A DNA stretch of 64,000 bases from Staphylococcus argenteus (GTDB lineage: Bacteria > Bacillota > Bacilli > Staphylococcales > Staphylococcaceae): contig NC_016941.1 of assembly GCF_000236925.1 (NCBI RefSeq), positions 620,001 to 684,000 of the forward strand. The letters run 5' to 3'. Shown here piece by piece: positions 9,527-19,564 of this stretch. Within the stretch, counting starts at the first letter, position 1. Each line of letters starts with the position of its first letter. Position numbers and translations under genes: made by a program. Below the pieces are notes generated by a model. That model saw nothing but the letters and a program-made list of their open reading frames with translations. It had not been told where the DNA came from and made no database searches.

Positions 9527-10150
9527 ATGTTGCTGTGCGAATCTAAAATCATCAATAAAAATCCTAAATATAGAATTATTAAATATAATGATGAGTATTT
9601 AATGGTCGATATAATAAGCACTTGGATTAGTTTGTTTTTTCCATTTATTAATTGGTTCATCCCAAAAAGATACGTCAAAATTAGTAAAGAAGAGTTTGAA
9701 AATTTAAATATTGTTAAACCTGCTAAAAAGAATGTTTTTTGGCCAGTTGCAGGTAGCTCTGCTTTGCTGGGAGTTGCATTAAGAAAATATACACATTTAC
9801 TTGACGTTCAACTTGATAAAAAATTAGTTATTGCCATATGTTGCATCACATTTATAGGGATTTTAATATTTTATGTACGCCTAATTAAAAAATCATCTTT
9901 AAATATTTATAATACTAAAAATAAAAGGTCAAAAATTTTTTTAATACCTACACTAAAAAATGTTTGTTTCACATTATTTGGATATATTTTATTTGGCGGA
10001 TTGACTATGCTATTCCTAGATGCACTATTATCAATGAGTTACCAAAACATAATAGTATATTTTGCTTGGATTGCAGTTATGATGGGTTTTTTTCTAGTGA
10101 ATATAGCTTTAATTATAGATAAAAACATTCATGTCATACTTAAAAATTAA
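9527..10150 (+). CDS. tsaI: DUF443 immunity protein TsaI, copy 1
   Basis: This 207-residue membrane protein starts directly after the tspA stop codon, so translation is probably coupled. A polar N-terminal strand region (NKNPKYRIIKYNDEYLMVDI) is followed by about five hydrophobic segments, the last being QNIIVYFAWIAVMMGFFLVN, and a short basic tail. DUF443 proteins next to TspA are polytopic immunity proteins that protect the producer from the depolarising toxin. Copy number is known to vary greatly between strains. Adjacency makes this the cognate protector; the later copy may protect against variant toxins. Confidence 0.85.
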   Translation: MLLCESKIINKNPKYRIIKYNDEYLMVDIISTWISLFFPFINWFIPKRYVKISKEEFENLNIVKPAKKNVFWPVAGSSALLGVALRKYTHLLDVQLDKKLVIAICCITFIGILIFYVRLIKKSSLNIYNTKNKRSKIFLIPTLKNVCFTLFGYILFGGLTMLFLDALLSMSYQNIIVYFAWIAVMMGFFLVNIALIIDKNIHVILKN

Positions 10151-10280
10151 ATGGTAGTAATAAATTCAGATTAAAGATATGCAAATAACAATTAATTAAA
10201 ATTTTGATGATAGTAAGTTGATAATATTTTAATGTCTTTTGAAGTATCGAAAAATGTATTACACATAAAATTAAAGGGAT

Positions 10281-10919
10281 GTGGAGACATTGCTTTGCGA
10301 GGTAATAGCTATATACAAAAATCCCAAATATAGAATTATTAAATATAATGATGAATATTTGATGGTGAATATAATAAATAATTGGTTAGTTTTATTTATT
10401 CCATTGCTTAATTGGTTGACACCAAAAAGATACATCAAGATCAGTCAAGAAGAATTAGAAAATTTAAATACTTTCAAACCTGCTAAAAACAATGCATTTT
10501 GGCCAGCATTAGGTAGTTCAGTTTTATTTAGTGTGACTTTTAGAAAGTATATGCCTTTATTTAATGTTAGATTGGAAAAAACAATAGTAATAGCCATATT
10601 TTTTGTTGTATTTCTTGGTATTTTATTTTTCTACCTAAATTTAAATCGTAGGTTAGCATTAAGTGTTTTTACTATGAATAAAGAAAAAAGTCAGAAAATG
10701 ATATTGCTACCTAATTTAAAACATTTTTTCTTTATAATATTTGCATATTTATATTTCGGTGGTTTTTCATTTTTCACTTTATATGCCCTGATAACTATAG
10801 ATGTTCAAAATATAATTATATTTATCTGTTGGGGTGCAGTAACTATGTTTTTCTTTTTTATAAACATTGTTCCCATTGGCATTAAAAAAGCTCATGTAAT
10901 ACTTCTTAAAAAAAGCTGA
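10281..10919 (+). CDS. DUF443 immunity protein, copy 2
   Basis: This 212-residue paralogue of the preceding gene shares the N-terminal NPKYRIIKYNDEYLMV block, NWLTPKRYIKIS, the KPAKNNAFWP motif and five hydrophobic segments. The middle segments have diverged most, as expected if that region meets toxin variants. The start is uncertain: ATG at 10281 has AAAGGG only about 2 bp away, while TTG at 10290 has GGAG close by and gives an N-terminus (MLCE) more like copy 1. It is separated from copy 1 by 130 bp of AT-rich DNA, so it may have its own promoter. Confidence 0.82.
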   Translation: METLLCEVIAIYKNPKYRIIKYNDEYLMVNIINNWLVLFIPLLNWLTPKRYIKISQEELENLNTFKPAKNNAFWPALGSSVLFSVTFRKYMPLFNVRLEKTIVIAIFFVVFLGILFFYLNLNRRLALSVFTMNKEKSQKMILLPNLKHFFFIIFAYLYFGGFSFFTLYALITIDVQNIIIFICWGAVTMFFFFINIVPIGIKKAHVILLKKS

Positions 10920-10985
10920 ATAATAAAGGAATTTTTTAAATCTAAAATTATTAAATTTAATATAAAAATTTGACTCATAGATAGA

Positions 10986-11189
10986 ATGAATAAAAATCCG
11001 AAATATAGAATTATCAACTACAAAGATGAATATTTTATAATGGATATCCCATGTTAATATTAACAGTTTTAATTTCTTTGTTATGCAAATCAAAACATTA
11101 TAGTATTTCTAATTGAACTTGTAATGGCTTTAATGTTGTCGTTCTTAAATGTTTTTTTAATTTCTGATTTAAAAGTACATGTAATTTAA
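10986..11189 (+). pseudogene. Deletion-scarred third DUF443 copy
   Basis: The start encodes MNKNPKYRIINYKDEYFIM, matching the DUF443 N-terminus, but it hits stops at 11052-11063. The end, in the same frame, encodes NQNIIVFLIELVMALM and then ISDLKVHVI plus stop, matching the DUF443 C-terminus. Roughly 450 bp of the middle is missing. This is a remnant left by internal deletion of a further immunity gene. Confidence 0.85.
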
Positions 11190-11371
11190 AGGCTGACTAG
11201 CAATCGCACTATGTGAATATCGACTTAAGTAATACTTATTTTAACTGAGTTCTACATAACATTTTTCTAATACACCGCCTAAATTCAAACCCTAATTCTA
11301 ACATTTGGAAGTTGTATTAAATCATGGTAGTGTGATAGTGGAAAAGTTATAAAGATAAGGAGCTGGGTCTA

Positions 11372-12310
11372 ATGAAGCAATTTGTAAACTTAGGTAAATC
11401 TGATGTTGAAGTGTTTCCAATCGCACTTGGGACGAACGCAGTAGGTGGGCATAATTTATATCCGAACTTAGATGAAGAACAAGGAAAAGATGTTGTTCGT
11501 CAAGCTATTAATCATGGTATTAATTTATTAGATACGGCATATATTTATGGGCCAGAGCGTTCAGAAGAATTGGTTGGTGAAGTTGTTAAAGAATATCCGC
11601 GAGAGCAAATTAAAATTGCTACGAAAGGGTCTCATGAATTTGATGAAAATCAAGAAGTACATCAGAACAATCAACCGGAATATTTAAAACAACAAGTTGA
11701 GAATAGTTTGAAACGTCTACAAACTGATTATATCGATTTATATTATATTCATTTTCCGGATGACAATACTCCGAAAGATCAAGCAGTTGCAGCATTACAA
11801 GAGCTTAAAGAACAAGGAAAGATTAAAGCAATTGGTGTATCAAATTTCACATTAGATCAACTTAAAGAAGCGAATAAAGACGGTTACGTTGATGTTGTAC
11901 AGTTAGAATATAATTTATTGCATCGCGATAATGAGGCAGTATTACAATATTGTGTTGATCATCAAATTACATTTATTCCATATTTCCCGTTAGCATCCGG
12001 TATTTTAGCTGGAAAATATAATGAGAATACTAAATTTAGTGACCATCGTGCTACACGTCGTGATTTTATACCAGGTGTTTTTGAAGAGAATGTGCGTCGC
12101 GTAAAAGCTTTGGAAAAGATTGCTGCAGCACATCAAACTTCAATTGCGAACATTGTATTAGCATTTTATTTAACGAGACCAGCTATTGATGTGATTATTC
12201 CTGGCGCAAAACGTGCAGAACAAGTCATTGAAAATATTAAAGCTGCAGATATCGTTTTATCAGATGATGAGATTCAATATATCGACGAACTGTTTCCAAT
12301 TGAAGGCTAA
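11372..12310 (+). CDS. Aldo/keto reductase
   Basis: This 312-residue NADPH-dependent oxidoreductase has an AKR TIM-barrel fold. The catalytic tetrad is present as Asp54 and Tyr57 (DTAYIYG), Lys85 (IATKGS) and His127 (YYIHFPD). The cofactor-binding end is [14 protein letters not shown]. Glycine-rich [12 protein letters not shown] lies in the middle. The ATG follows AAGGAG. It is similar to YhdN-type reductases of bacilli; the physiological carbonyl substrate is unknown. It stands alone downstream of the toxin cluster, marking the return to core genome. Confidence 0.88.
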   Translation: MKQFVNLGKSDVEVFPIALGTNAVGGHNLYPNLDEEQGKDVVRQAINHGINLLDTAYIYGPERSEELVGEVVKEYPREQIKIATKGSHEFDENQEVHQNNQPEYLKQQVENSLKRLQTDYIDLYYIHFPDDNTPKDQAVAALQELKEQGKIKAIGVSNFTLDQLKEANKDGYVDVVQLEYNLLHRDNEAVLQYCVDHQITFIPYFPLASGILAGKYNENTKFSDHRATRRDFIPGVFEENVRRVKALEKIAAAHQTSIANIVLAFYLTRPAIDVIIPGAKRAEQVIENIKAADIVLSDDEIQYIDELFPIEG

Positions 12311-12421
12311 ATGAATTATTTTTAAAAGTGACTTAATTATCCAATGCATCATGAATAAGCCCTTTATCACAAGCAACGTCATATATGGCATGACGAAATT
12401 TTGTCAAATTTCCATAAAAGT

Positions 12422-12435
12422 TGTAAGCGTTTTAC
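12422..12435 (+). promoter_or_regulatory. Candidate CcpA cre site
   Basis: TGTAAGCGTTTTAC matches the cre consensus TGWAANCGNTNWCA except for the last two bases. It lies 100 bp upstream of the flavodoxin-fold gene and 26 bp before a TATAAT box (12462-12467). Not proven. Confidence 0.35.
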
Positions 12436-12521
12436 TATTCGGTAGGCAAAGCTTATGATAGTATAATTAGGTAACAATATCACAAAAGATAATTTTCAAT
12501 CAAAAGTGAGGTTAGGCTAAA

Positions 12522-13058
12522 ATGATTACTGTTTTGTTTGGTGGAAGTAGACCAAACGGTAATACTGCGCAATTAACAAAATTTGCTTTGCAAGGATTAG
12601 ATTATCAATGGATTGACGTGACGCAGCATCAATTTAAACCAATTCGTGATGTCAGACATACTGAAAAAAGTATCGCAAATTATGAAGGTGACTACCAGGA
12701 AATTTTAGATAAGGTATTAGCAAGTGATACAATTATTTTTGCTTCACCAGTGTACTGGTATAGTATTTCAGCACCATTAAAAGCATTTATCGAACATTGG
12801 TCAGAAACATTACAAGATAAACGTTATCCTAATTTTAAGGCACAAATGGCTCAAAAAGATTTTAGAGTCATTTTAGTCGGTGGAGATTGCCCAAAAATAA
12901 AAGCGAAGCCTGCAATAACGCAAATGAAATATAGTTTGGACTTTTTAGGTGCAACTTTAAATGGTTATATTATTGGAACCGCAGATAAACCTGGCGATGT
13001 CATGAAAGATAATTATGCACTAGCACGTGCGACAGAATGGAATCAACTATTGCAATAA
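12522..13058 (+). CDS. NADPH-dependent FMN reductase-like flavoprotein
   Basis: This 178-residue protein has a flavodoxin-like fold. The N-terminal phosphate loop ITVLFGGSRPNGNTAQL binds FMN phosphate, and FASPVYWYSISAPLKAFIEHW is the isoalloxazine-binding loop typical of the NADPH_FMN_red/YwqN group. There are no CxxC or iron-sulfur motifs. The likely role is quinone, nitro or disulfide reduction in redox defence, but the substrate cannot be stated. The gene has its own promoter region and a terminator, so it is probably monocistronic. GAGG lies before the ATG. Confidence 0.82.
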   Translation: MITVLFGGSRPNGNTAQLTKFALQGLDYQWIDVTQHQFKPIRDVRHTEKSIANYEGDYQEILDKVLASDTIIFASPVYWYSISAPLKAFIEHWSETLQDKRYPNFKAQMAQKDFRVILVGGDCPKIKAKPAITQMKYSLDFLGATLNGYIIGTADKPGDVMKDNYALARATEWNQLLQ

Positions 13059-13076
13059 GTAATACCTCATTACAAA

Positions 13077-13107
13077 ACGAAGTGAATTTTTGCTTCGTTA
13101 TTTTTTA
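13077..13107 (+). terminator. Terminator after the flavoprotein gene
   Basis: AACGAAG pairs with CTTCGTT, followed by a long T tract. Confidence 0.85.
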
Positions 13108-13226
13108 TTTTAATTTTAACGAAAAATATAAATATATGAATTGAATAGACAATCATTGTTTATTAAGTATTGAGCAAGTTGTGGTATAATGCCGTTATTA
13201 AAACTTGTTAATAAGGGGAGAAAGTC

Positions 13227-13703
13227 ATGTTCAAGGTAAGACAAGCAACGGAAAAAGATGTTGTTCAAATTAGAGATGTCGCAACAAAAGCTTGGTTTAA
13301 TACATATTTAAATATATATGCAGCGACAACAGTTAATCACTTATTAGAAGCTTCATATAATGAACATCATTTGAAAAAGAGACTACAAGAGCAATTGTTC
13401 TTAGTTGTCGAAGAGGGTAATGACATCGTCGGCTTTGCTAACTTTATTTACGGAGAAGAGTTATATCTATCAGCGCATTATGTTAGACCTGAATCTCAAC
13501 ATAAAGGATATGGTACAGCACTATTAAATGAGGGATTATCACGTTTTGAAGGTAAATTTGAAGGTGTTTACTTAGAAGTAGATAATAAAAATGAAGAAGC
13601 AGTAGCTTACTATAAAGAGCAAGGTTTTACAATCTTACGCTCTTATCAGCCAGAAATGTATGGCGAAAAGTTAGACTTAGCACTTATGTACAAAGCATTT
13701 TAA
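13227..13703 (+). CDS. GNAT-family N-acetyltransferase
   Basis: This 158-residue protein is a single GNAT domain. The acetyl-CoA pyrophosphate loop RPESQHKGYGTALL (about residues 89-102) fits the Q/R-x-x-G-x-G/A pattern, and the C-terminal strand-helix NKNEEAVAYYKEQGFTIL is typical. The substrate is unknown. AAGGGGAGAAAGTC precedes the ATG. It sits 39 bp upstream of the HD-domain gene and is possibly co-transcribed with it. Confidence 0.87.
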   Translation: MFKVRQATEKDVVQIRDVATKAWFNTYLNIYAATTVNHLLEASYNEHHLKKRLQEQLFLVVEEGNDIVGFANFIYGEELYLSAHYVRPESQHKGYGTALLNEGLSRFEGKFEGVYLEVDNKNEEAVAYYKEQGFTILRSYQPEMYGEKLDLALMYKAF

Positions 13704-13742
13704 GTAAATTAAATATTATATTAAACGAAAAGGAGGGGAATA

Positions 13743-15038
13743 ATGACTAACGCATATGTAGATTTAAAATTAGTAGAAGAAAAAGTTTTTAAAGACCCGA
13801 TACATCGATATATTCATGTTGAAGATCAATTGATATGGGATTTAATTAAAACTAAGGAATTCCAAAGGTTACGTCGAATTAGACAACTAGGAACACTGTA
13901 CCTATCTTTTCACACAGCAGAACATAGTCGCTTTGGACATTCTTTAGGTGTGTATGAAATAGTTAGACGATTAATTGATGAGTCATTTATTGGTCATGAT
14001 GCATGGGACAATAAAGATAGACCGTTAGCATTATGTGCTGCATTATTACATGATTTAGGACATGGTCCATTTTCACATAGTTTTGAAAAAATATTTAATA
14101 CAGACCATGAAGCTTACACACAAGCGATTATTACTGGAGATACTGAGGTGAATGCTGTATTACGTAAAGTATCGCCTGAGTTTCCAAGAGAAGTTGCGGA
14201 AGTAATTAATAAAACACATCACAATAAATTGGTCATTTCGATGATTTCGTCACAAATCGATGCGGATAGAATGGATTATTTACAACGCGATGCGTATTTC
14301 ACAGGTGTATCATATGGTGCTTTTGATATGGAACGTATTTTAAGATTAATGCGACCTTCTAAAGATGAAGTACTAATCAAAGAAAGTGGTATGCATGCAG
14401 TTGAAAACTTTATTATGAGTCGTTATCAAATGTATTGGCAGATTTATTTCCACCCAGTTAGTCGTGGTGGAGAAGTGCTGCTTAATAATTGTTTGAAACG
14501 CGCAAAACAGCTTTATAATGAAGGCTATGAATTTAAGTTGCATCCACATGATTTTATTCCATTTTTTGAAGAGACAGTTACGATTGAACAATATGTTGAA
14601 CTCGATGAAGCGGTAGTTACGTATTATTTGGAAAAATGGACAAAAGAAGATGATGCCATTTTAAGTGATTTAGCAAGTCGATTTATTAATCGAGACTTAT
14701 TTAAATATATTCCATTTGATGGGTCAATTATTACAATATCAGAACTGCAAGAACTGTTTGAAGCAGGTGGTATTAATCCAGATTATTATTTTGTGAGTGA
14801 AGCATTTTCGGATTTGCCATATGACTATGATCGACCGGGGTCAAATCGCAAACCGATTCATTTATTAAGGCAAGATGGTACGATTAGAGAAATAAGCAAT
14901 CAATCTTTAGTCATTCATAGTATTACAGGCATTAATCGCCAAGACTATAAATTATATTATCCTAGAGAAATGGTTGCAAAGATTAAAGATAAGACAATTA
15001 GAGAAGCTATTGAAAATTTGATTAATGAGCTTAATTAA
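13743..15038 (+). CDS. HD-domain phosphohydrolase (YwfO-like)
   Basis: This 431-residue protein belongs to the dGTPase-like HD family. The metal site is visible as His66 in HSRFGHSLG, His103-Asp104 in ALLHDLGHGPFSH, and Asp in SSQIDADRMDYLQRD. The N-terminal FKDPIHRYIHVEDQLIWDLI opening is characteristic of YwfO-like proteins, which act as metal-dependent dNTP or nucleotide triphosphohydrolases. A strong AAAGGAGGGG site precedes the ATG. It sits between the GNAT and ywhD-like genes, with 42 bp to the latter, so a small operon is likely. The activity is family-based and the substrate range is not known from sequence. Confidence 0.86.
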   Translation: MTNAYVDLKLVEEKVFKDPIHRYIHVEDQLIWDLIKTKEFQRLRRIRQLGTLYLSFHTAEHSRFGHSLGVYEIVRRLIDESFIGHDAWDNKDRPLALCAALLHDLGHGPFSHSFEKIFNTDHEAYTQAIITGDTEVNAVLRKVSPEFPREVAEVINKTHHNKLVISMISSQIDADRMDYLQRDAYFTGVSYGAFDMERILRLMRPSKDEVLIKESGMHAVENFIMSRYQMYWQIYFHPVSRGGEVLLNNCLKRAKQLYNEGYEFKLHPHDFIPFFEETVTIEQYVELDEAVVTYYLEKWTKEDDAILSDLASRFINRDLFKYIPFDGSIITISELQELFEAGGINPDYYFVSEAFSDLPYDYDRPGSNRKPIHLLRQDGTIREISNQSLVIHSITGINRQDYKLYYPREMVAKIKDKTIREAIENLINELN

Positions 15039-15080
15039 ACAGGGCTAAAATTGTTATCGTTAAATATGGAGGTTATATCA

Positions 15081-15587
15081 TTGTCTGAGAAAAAAGGCTT
15101 TAATTTTAATATCATAAAAAATGACCCTCTAGATGGTCATAAAGGTACAAATATTGGTTCAATTAGCTTAGACAATATTGCACCAGTTTTTATCGATGTT
15201 GCTAACAAAGAAGCATTTATTGATATTGGAGGCATGCATGCTCGTGCCAAAGTTGAAAAAGGTGTGAAATGGATTACTGATAAAGCTGCTGTTGAAGGCG
15301 ATGAAGCTAAAGAATATTGGTTGTGTTGGGTAACAACAGAACGTAATGAACAAGGACCATATTATGCTGGTTTAACAGCGTGCTATTTATTAGTGAATAA
15401 AGCAATTCGCCGTGGTTATAAAAGTATGCCTGAACATGTTAATATGATGGATAAATCAATGAAACATCATATTATCATTGATCAAATTGGTGACGAGAAT
15501 AAAGCTATTTTAAAAGACTTTTTAATGAACCATGATGAAGGTATGTGGAAGCATTCTTCTGATGCTTTACATCAAGCATTTAATTAA
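15081..15587 (+). CDS. ywhD: YwhD family protein
   Basis: The product has 168 residues from a TTG start at 15081, placed 8 bp after GGAGG; the ATG 10 codons upstream (15051) lacks a ribosome binding site. The sequence (GFNFNIIKNDPLDGHKG, FIDIGGMHARAKVEKGVKW, CWVTTERNEQGPYYAGL) is the conserved Firmicute YwhD family, for which no function is established. There is no signal peptide or membrane segment. It lies after the HD phosphohydrolase and ends at an elaborate terminator. The family call is confident. Confidence 0.82.
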   Translation: MSEKKGFNFNIIKNDPLDGHKGTNIGSISLDNIAPVFIDVANKEAFIDIGGMHARAKVEKGVKWITDKAAVEGDEAKEYWLCWVTTERNEQGPYYAGLTACYLLVNKAIRRGYKSMPEHVNMMDKSMKHHIIIDQIGDENKAILKDFLMNHDEGMWKHSSDALHQAFN

Positions 15588-15599
15588 AAATTAGAAACC

Positions 15600-15698
15600 A
15601 AAATTTCCCAATTAATCTATAAAGATATGATTCATTTTTCAATGACGATGTAAATCGTGAGGTGAAAATGAAGTCTTAGATTGATTGGGGATTTTTTT
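15600..15698 (+). terminator. Long nested hairpin terminator after ywhD
   Basis: An outer stem pairs AAATTTCCCAATTAATCTA with TTAGATTGATTGGGGATTT and runs into a T tract. Inside it a second long stem pairs TCATTTTTCAATGACGAT with ATCGTGAGGTGAAAATGA. About 100 nt folds end to end, larger than needed for termination. Confidence 0.8.
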
Positions 15699-16086
15699 AA
15701 TTTTTTTGAAATTAAATTAATCTGTAGTTAATAAAAAATTTGAATAACTGACACATTTTTTTGATCATAGCTATATACTTTGTGAATTAATTCACATTAT
15801 AATAAGAGTGAAGATAAGAGTATTATAAATTATCTTTAAATAAATATATGTGAAGTAAAAATTACACGTTAGCATATCGATTATGTCATTTCTTTTAACA
15901 TATTAACTAGGGAAACGTTAAAAGTTAACTGTTGATATCTAACTAAAAACAAGGTCACAGTAGTATGTTTTAATCTGGCGTCTATTACAAATAAAAATTA
16001 CATCTATAATTATTCGTTTTCATTTTTGGAAAGTAATCGCCAATTAATATCATACATACTGGAGTGACTATAAGGAGGACATTATT
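15699..16086 (+). promoter_or_regulatory. adh promoter and long leader
   Basis: This region holds a candidate promoter (CTGACA at 15748 and TATATA/TATACT at 15772-15779), the Rex operator just after it, and then about 280 bp of AT-rich untranslated leader to the GGAGG site at 16075. I see no reading frame or obvious riboswitch in the leader. Confidence 0.5.
15780..15797 (+). promoter_or_regulatory. Rex operator
   Basis: TTGTGAATTAATTCACAT matches the Rex palindrome TTGTGAAWWWWTTCACAA with one mismatch. It overlaps the expected transcription start of the alcohol dehydrogenase, so NADH-sensing Rex should repress it in aerobic growth. Confidence 0.9.
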
Positions 16087-17097
16087 ATGAGAGCAGCAGT
16101 TGTAACGAAAGATCACAAAGTAAGTATTGAGGACAAAAAGTTAAGAGCTTTAAAACCTGGTGAAGCACTGGTACAAACAGAATATTGTGGCGTTTGTCAT
16201 ACTGATTTACATGTTAAGAATGCTGATTTTGGTGATGTTACAGGCGTTACTTTAGGTCATGAAGGTATTGGTAAAGTCATCGAAGTTGCAGAAGATGTAG
16301 AATCATTAAAAATTGGAGACCGTGTGTCTATCGCTTGGATGTTCGAAAGCTGTGGAAGATGTGAATATTGTACAACAGGTCGTGAAACACTTTGCCGTAG
16401 TGTGAAAAATGCTGGTTATACAGTGGATGGTGCAATGGCTGAACAAGTTATTGTTACTGCAGACTATGCTGTGAAAGTACCTGAAAAATTAGATCCAGCA
16501 GCTGCGTCTTCTATTACATGCGCAGGTGTGACTACTTATAAAGCTGTAAAAGTAAGTAATGTAAAACCTGGACAATGGTTAGGTGTTTTTGGTATAGGTG
16601 GTTTAGGTAACCTAGCTTTACAATATGCTAAAAACGTTATGGGGGCTAAAATTGTTGCCTTTGACATCAATGATGATAAATTAGCATTCGCGAAAGAATT
16701 AGGTGCTGATGCTATTATTAATTCTAAAGATGTTGATCCAGTTGCAGAAGTTATGAAATTAACTGATAACAAAGGATTAGATGCAACAGTGGTAACTTCA
16801 GTTGCTAAGACACCATTTAACCAAGCGGTTGATGTTGTAAAAGCTGGTGCAAGAGTTGTTGCCGTTGGTTTACCTGTTGATAAAATGAACTTAGATATCC
16901 CAAGATTAGTGCTTGATGGTATTGAAGTAGTAGGTTCACTTGTTGGTACAAGACAAGACTTACGTGAAGCGTTTGAATTTGCTGCTGAAAATAAAGTAAC
17001 ACCTAAAGTTCAATTAAGAAAATTAGAAGAAATCAATGATATTTTTGAAGAAATGGAAAATGGTACAATAACTGGTAGAATGGTTATTAAATTTTAA
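16087..17097 (+). CDS. adh: Zinc-dependent alcohol dehydrogenase
   Basis: This 336-residue medium-chain dehydrogenase oxidises or reduces alcohols and aldehydes with NAD(H) during fermentation. The catalytic zinc ligands are Cys37 (GVCHTD), His58 (LGHEG) and a cysteine near 147 ([11 protein letters not shown]). The structural zinc cluster is [15 protein letters not shown] at about 90-105. The Rossmann motif is [15 protein letters not shown] strong AAGGAGG site precedes the ATG. The Rex palindrome upstream fits anaerobic induction for NAD+ regeneration. It is followed by a terminator and is monocistronic. Confidence 0.93.
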   Translation: MRAAVVTKDHKVSIEDKKLRALKPGEALVQTEYCGVCHTDLHVKNADFGDVTGVTLGHEGIGKVIEVAEDVESLKIGDRVSIAWMFESCGRCEYCTTGRETLCRSVKNAGYTVDGAMAEQVIVTADYAVKVPEKLDPAAASSITCAGVTTYKAVKVSNVKPGQWLGVFGIGGLGNLALQYAKNVMGAKIVAFDINDDKLAFAKELGADAIINSKDVDPVAEVMKLTDNKGLDATVVTSVAKTPFNQAVDVVKAGARVVAVGLPVDKMNLDIPRLVLDGIEVVGSLVGTRQDLREAFEFAAENKVTPKVQLRKLEEINDIFEEMENGTITGRMVIKF

Positions 17098-17158
17098 AAA
17101 TATCAAATGACTATATAGATAAAGAAGGTAGTGCTCTGAACACTATCATTATAATCAA

Positions 17159-17201
17159 ACACGAGGTTTTCATGAAAGATAGTGAAAATCTCGTGTTTTT
17201 T
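17159..17201 (+). terminator. Terminator after adh
   Basis: ACACGAGGTTTTCA pairs with TGAAAATCTCGTGT and is followed by a T run. Confidence 0.88.
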
Positions 17202-17371
17202 GGTTTTGAGGAGTTGTTTGAATTTTATAAAATGGCTTACATATATGAAGCGTTGATTAAGAATGGAATTGTTAATTAATTGAACCAATTTAGCTTTAAG
17301 AAGGCATAACAAGATGACCTTATTTTATGCTATAATATTTCTATTATGCGATGATTAAGGTGAGTAGTAAA

Positions 17372-17788
17372 TTGGATAAAAAAGTAAGCATTCAAACAAA
17401 ACAAGTGTTGAAACAGCACAACGAAAAAGAAAAATTTGAATTTACTACTGAAGGTACTTGGCAACAAAGACAATCTAACTTTATTCGGTATGTAGAACAA
17501 ATTGAGGATGCAACAGTTAATGTTACAATAAAAGTGGATGATGATAGCGTTAAGTTGATTCGTAAGGGCGACATTAATATGAATTTGCATTTTGTTGAAG
17601 GACAAACGACAACAACTTTTTACGATATATCGGCTGGACGAATTCCACTAGAAGTTAAAACATTACGCATTTTACATTTCGTAAGTGGAGACGGTGGCAA
17701 GCTAAAGATTCATTATGAATTATATCAAGATAATGAAAAAATGGGTTCTTATCAATATGAAATTAACTATAAGGAGATAGGCGAATGA
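17372..17788 (+). CDS. DUF1934 (YwiB-like) beta-barrel protein
   Basis: The product has 138 residues from the TTG at 17372, which has AAGGTGAG 7 bp upstream; the ATG at 17351 has no ribosome binding site. The protein is strand-rich ([59 protein letters not shown]), matching the lipocalin-like DUF1934/YwiB family. It overlaps argS by 4 bp (ATGA), the same arrangement as ywiB-argS in bacilli, so it is translationally coupled to arginyl-tRNA synthetase. The molecular function is unknown. Confidence 0.83.
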   Translation: MDKKVSIQTKQVLKQHNEKEKFEFTTEGTWQQRQSNFIRYVEQIEDATVNVTIKVDDDSVKLIRKGDINMNLHFVEGQTTTTFYDISAGRIPLEVKTLRILHFVSGDGGKLKIHYELYQDNEKMGSYQYEINYKEIGE

Positions 17789-19446
17789 ATATTATTGATC
17801 AAGTGAAACAAACATTAGTAGAAGAAATTGCAGCAAGTATTAACAAAGCAGGATTAGCAGAAGAGATTCCTGATATTAAAATTGAAGTTCCTAAAGATAC
17901 AAAAAATGGAGATTATGCTACTAACATTGCGATGGTACTGACTAAGATTGCAAAGCGTAATCCTCGTGAAATTGCTCAAGCGATTGTTGATAACTTGGAT
18001 ACTGAAAAAGCACATGTAAGACAAATTGACATTGCTGGTCCAGGATTCATTAATTTTTACTTAGATAATCAGTATTTAACAGCAATTATTCCTGAAGCAA
18101 TTGAAAAAGGTGACCAATTTGGACATGTAAATGAATCAAAAGGTCAAAATGTATTGCTTGAGTATGTTTCAGCTAACCCTACAGGAGATTTACATATTGG
18201 TCATGCTAGAAATGCAGCAGTTGGTGATGCTTTAGCTAATATTTTAACTGCAGCTGGCTATAATGTAACACGTGAATATTATATTAATGATGCTGGTAAT
18301 CAAATTACTAACTTAGCGCGTTCAATTGAAACACGTTTTTTTGAAGCTTTAGGTGACAATAGTTATTCAATGCCAGAAGATGGCTATAATGGTAAAGATA
18401 TTATTGAAATAGGTAAAGATTTAGCAGAGAAACACCCTGAAATCAAAGATTATTCTGAAGAAGCACGTTTGAAAGAATTTAGAAAATTAGGCGTAGAATA
18501 CGAAATGGCTAAACTGAAAAATGATTTAGCAGAGTTCAATACGCATTTTGATAATTGGTTTAGTGAAACATCTTTATATGAAAAAGGTGAAATTCTTGAA
18601 GTTTTAGCTAAAATGAAAGAATTAGGTTATACGTATGAAGCTGATGGTGCTACATGGTTACGTACAACTGATTTTAAAGATGACAAAGACAGAGTGTTAA
18701 TTAAAAATGACGGCACATATACGTATTTCTTACCTGATATTGCGTATCATTTTGATAAAGTTAAACGTGGTAATGACATTTTAATCGATTTATTTGGTGC
18801 TGATCATCATGGTTATATTAATCGTTTGAAAGCATCTCTTGAAACGTTTGGTGTAGATAGTAATCGTTTAGAAATTCAAATCATGCAAATGGTTCGTTTA
18901 ATGGAAAATGGTAAAGAAGTGAAGATGAGTAAACGTACTGGTAATGCGATTACATTAAGAGAAATTATGGACGAAGTTGGCGTTGACGCTGCACGTTATT
19001 TCTTAACTATGCGTAGTCCTGATAGTCACTTTGATTTTGATATGGAATTAGCGAAAGAGCAATCTCAAGATAACCCAGTTTATTATGCTCAATATGCACA
19101 TGCACGTATTTGTTCAATTTTAAAACAAGCAAAAGAGCAAGGTATTGAAGTGACTGCTGCGAATGATTTTACAACAATTACAAATGAAAAAGCGATTGAA
19201 TTGTTGAAAAAAGTAGCTGATTTCGAACCTACAATTGAAAGTGCTGCTGAGCATAGATCAGCACATAGAATTACTAATTATATTCAAGATTTAGCTTCTC
19301 ATTTCCACAAATTCTATAATGCTGAAAAAGTGTTAACAGATGATATTGAAAAAACAAAAGCACATGTTGCTATGATTGAAGCGGTCAGAATTACATTGAA
19401 AAATGCATTGGCAATGGTCGGTGTAAGCGCACCTGAATCAATGTAA
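17785..19446 (+). CDS. argS: Arginyl-tRNA synthetase
   Basis: This 553-residue class I aminoacyl-tRNA synthetase has an N-terminal additional domain (about 1-110) that reads the tRNA D-loop. The catalytic domain has [16 protein letters not shown] (HIGH motif near residue 130) and the [11 protein letters not shown] loop (KMSKS equivalent), and the all-helical DALR anticodon-binding domain lies at the end. It charges tRNA-Arg. The start codon overlaps the stop of the DUF1934 gene. Full length, no defects. A terminator follows 12 bp after the stop. Confidence 0.98.
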   Translation: MNIIDQVKQTLVEEIAASINKAGLAEEIPDIKIEVPKDTKNGDYATNIAMVLTKIAKRNPREIAQAIVDNLDTEKAHVRQIDIAGPGFINFYLDNQYLTAIIPEAIEKGDQFGHVNESKGQNVLLEYVSANPTGDLHIGHARNAAVGDALANILTAAGYNVTREYYINDAGNQITNLARSIETRFFEALGDNSYSMPEDGYNGKDIIEIGKDLAEKHPEIKDYSEEARLKEFRKLGVEYEMAKLKNDLAEFNTHFDNWFSETSLYEKGEILEVLAKMKELGYTYEADGATWLRTTDFKDDKDRVLIKNDGTYTYFLPDIAYHFDKVKRGNDILIDLFGADHHGYINRLKASLETFGVDSNRLEIQIMQMVRLMENGKEVKMSKRTGNAITLREIMDEVGVDAARYFLTMRSPDSHFDFDMELAKEQSQDNPVYYAQYAHARICSILKQAKEQGIEVTAANDFTTITNEKAIELLKKVADFEPTIESAAEHRSAHRITNYIQDLASHFHKFYNAEKVLTDDIEKTKAHVAMIEAVRITLKNALAMVGVSAPESM

Positions 19447-19458
19447 GAACATTTATAT

Positions 19459-19509
19459 ACACTCCAACGTAGAGTTTCTCGAAAGATACTTTGTGTTGGA
19501 GTGTTTTTT
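19459..19509 (+). terminator. Terminator after argS
   Basis: ACACTCCAAC pairs with GTTGGAGTGT and a T6 tract follows. Confidence 0.9.
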
Positions 19510-19564
19510 ATTAGGTATGTGACATGTTGGGGAATGCTTAATTTATGAATAAGGTGAAGAGGAG

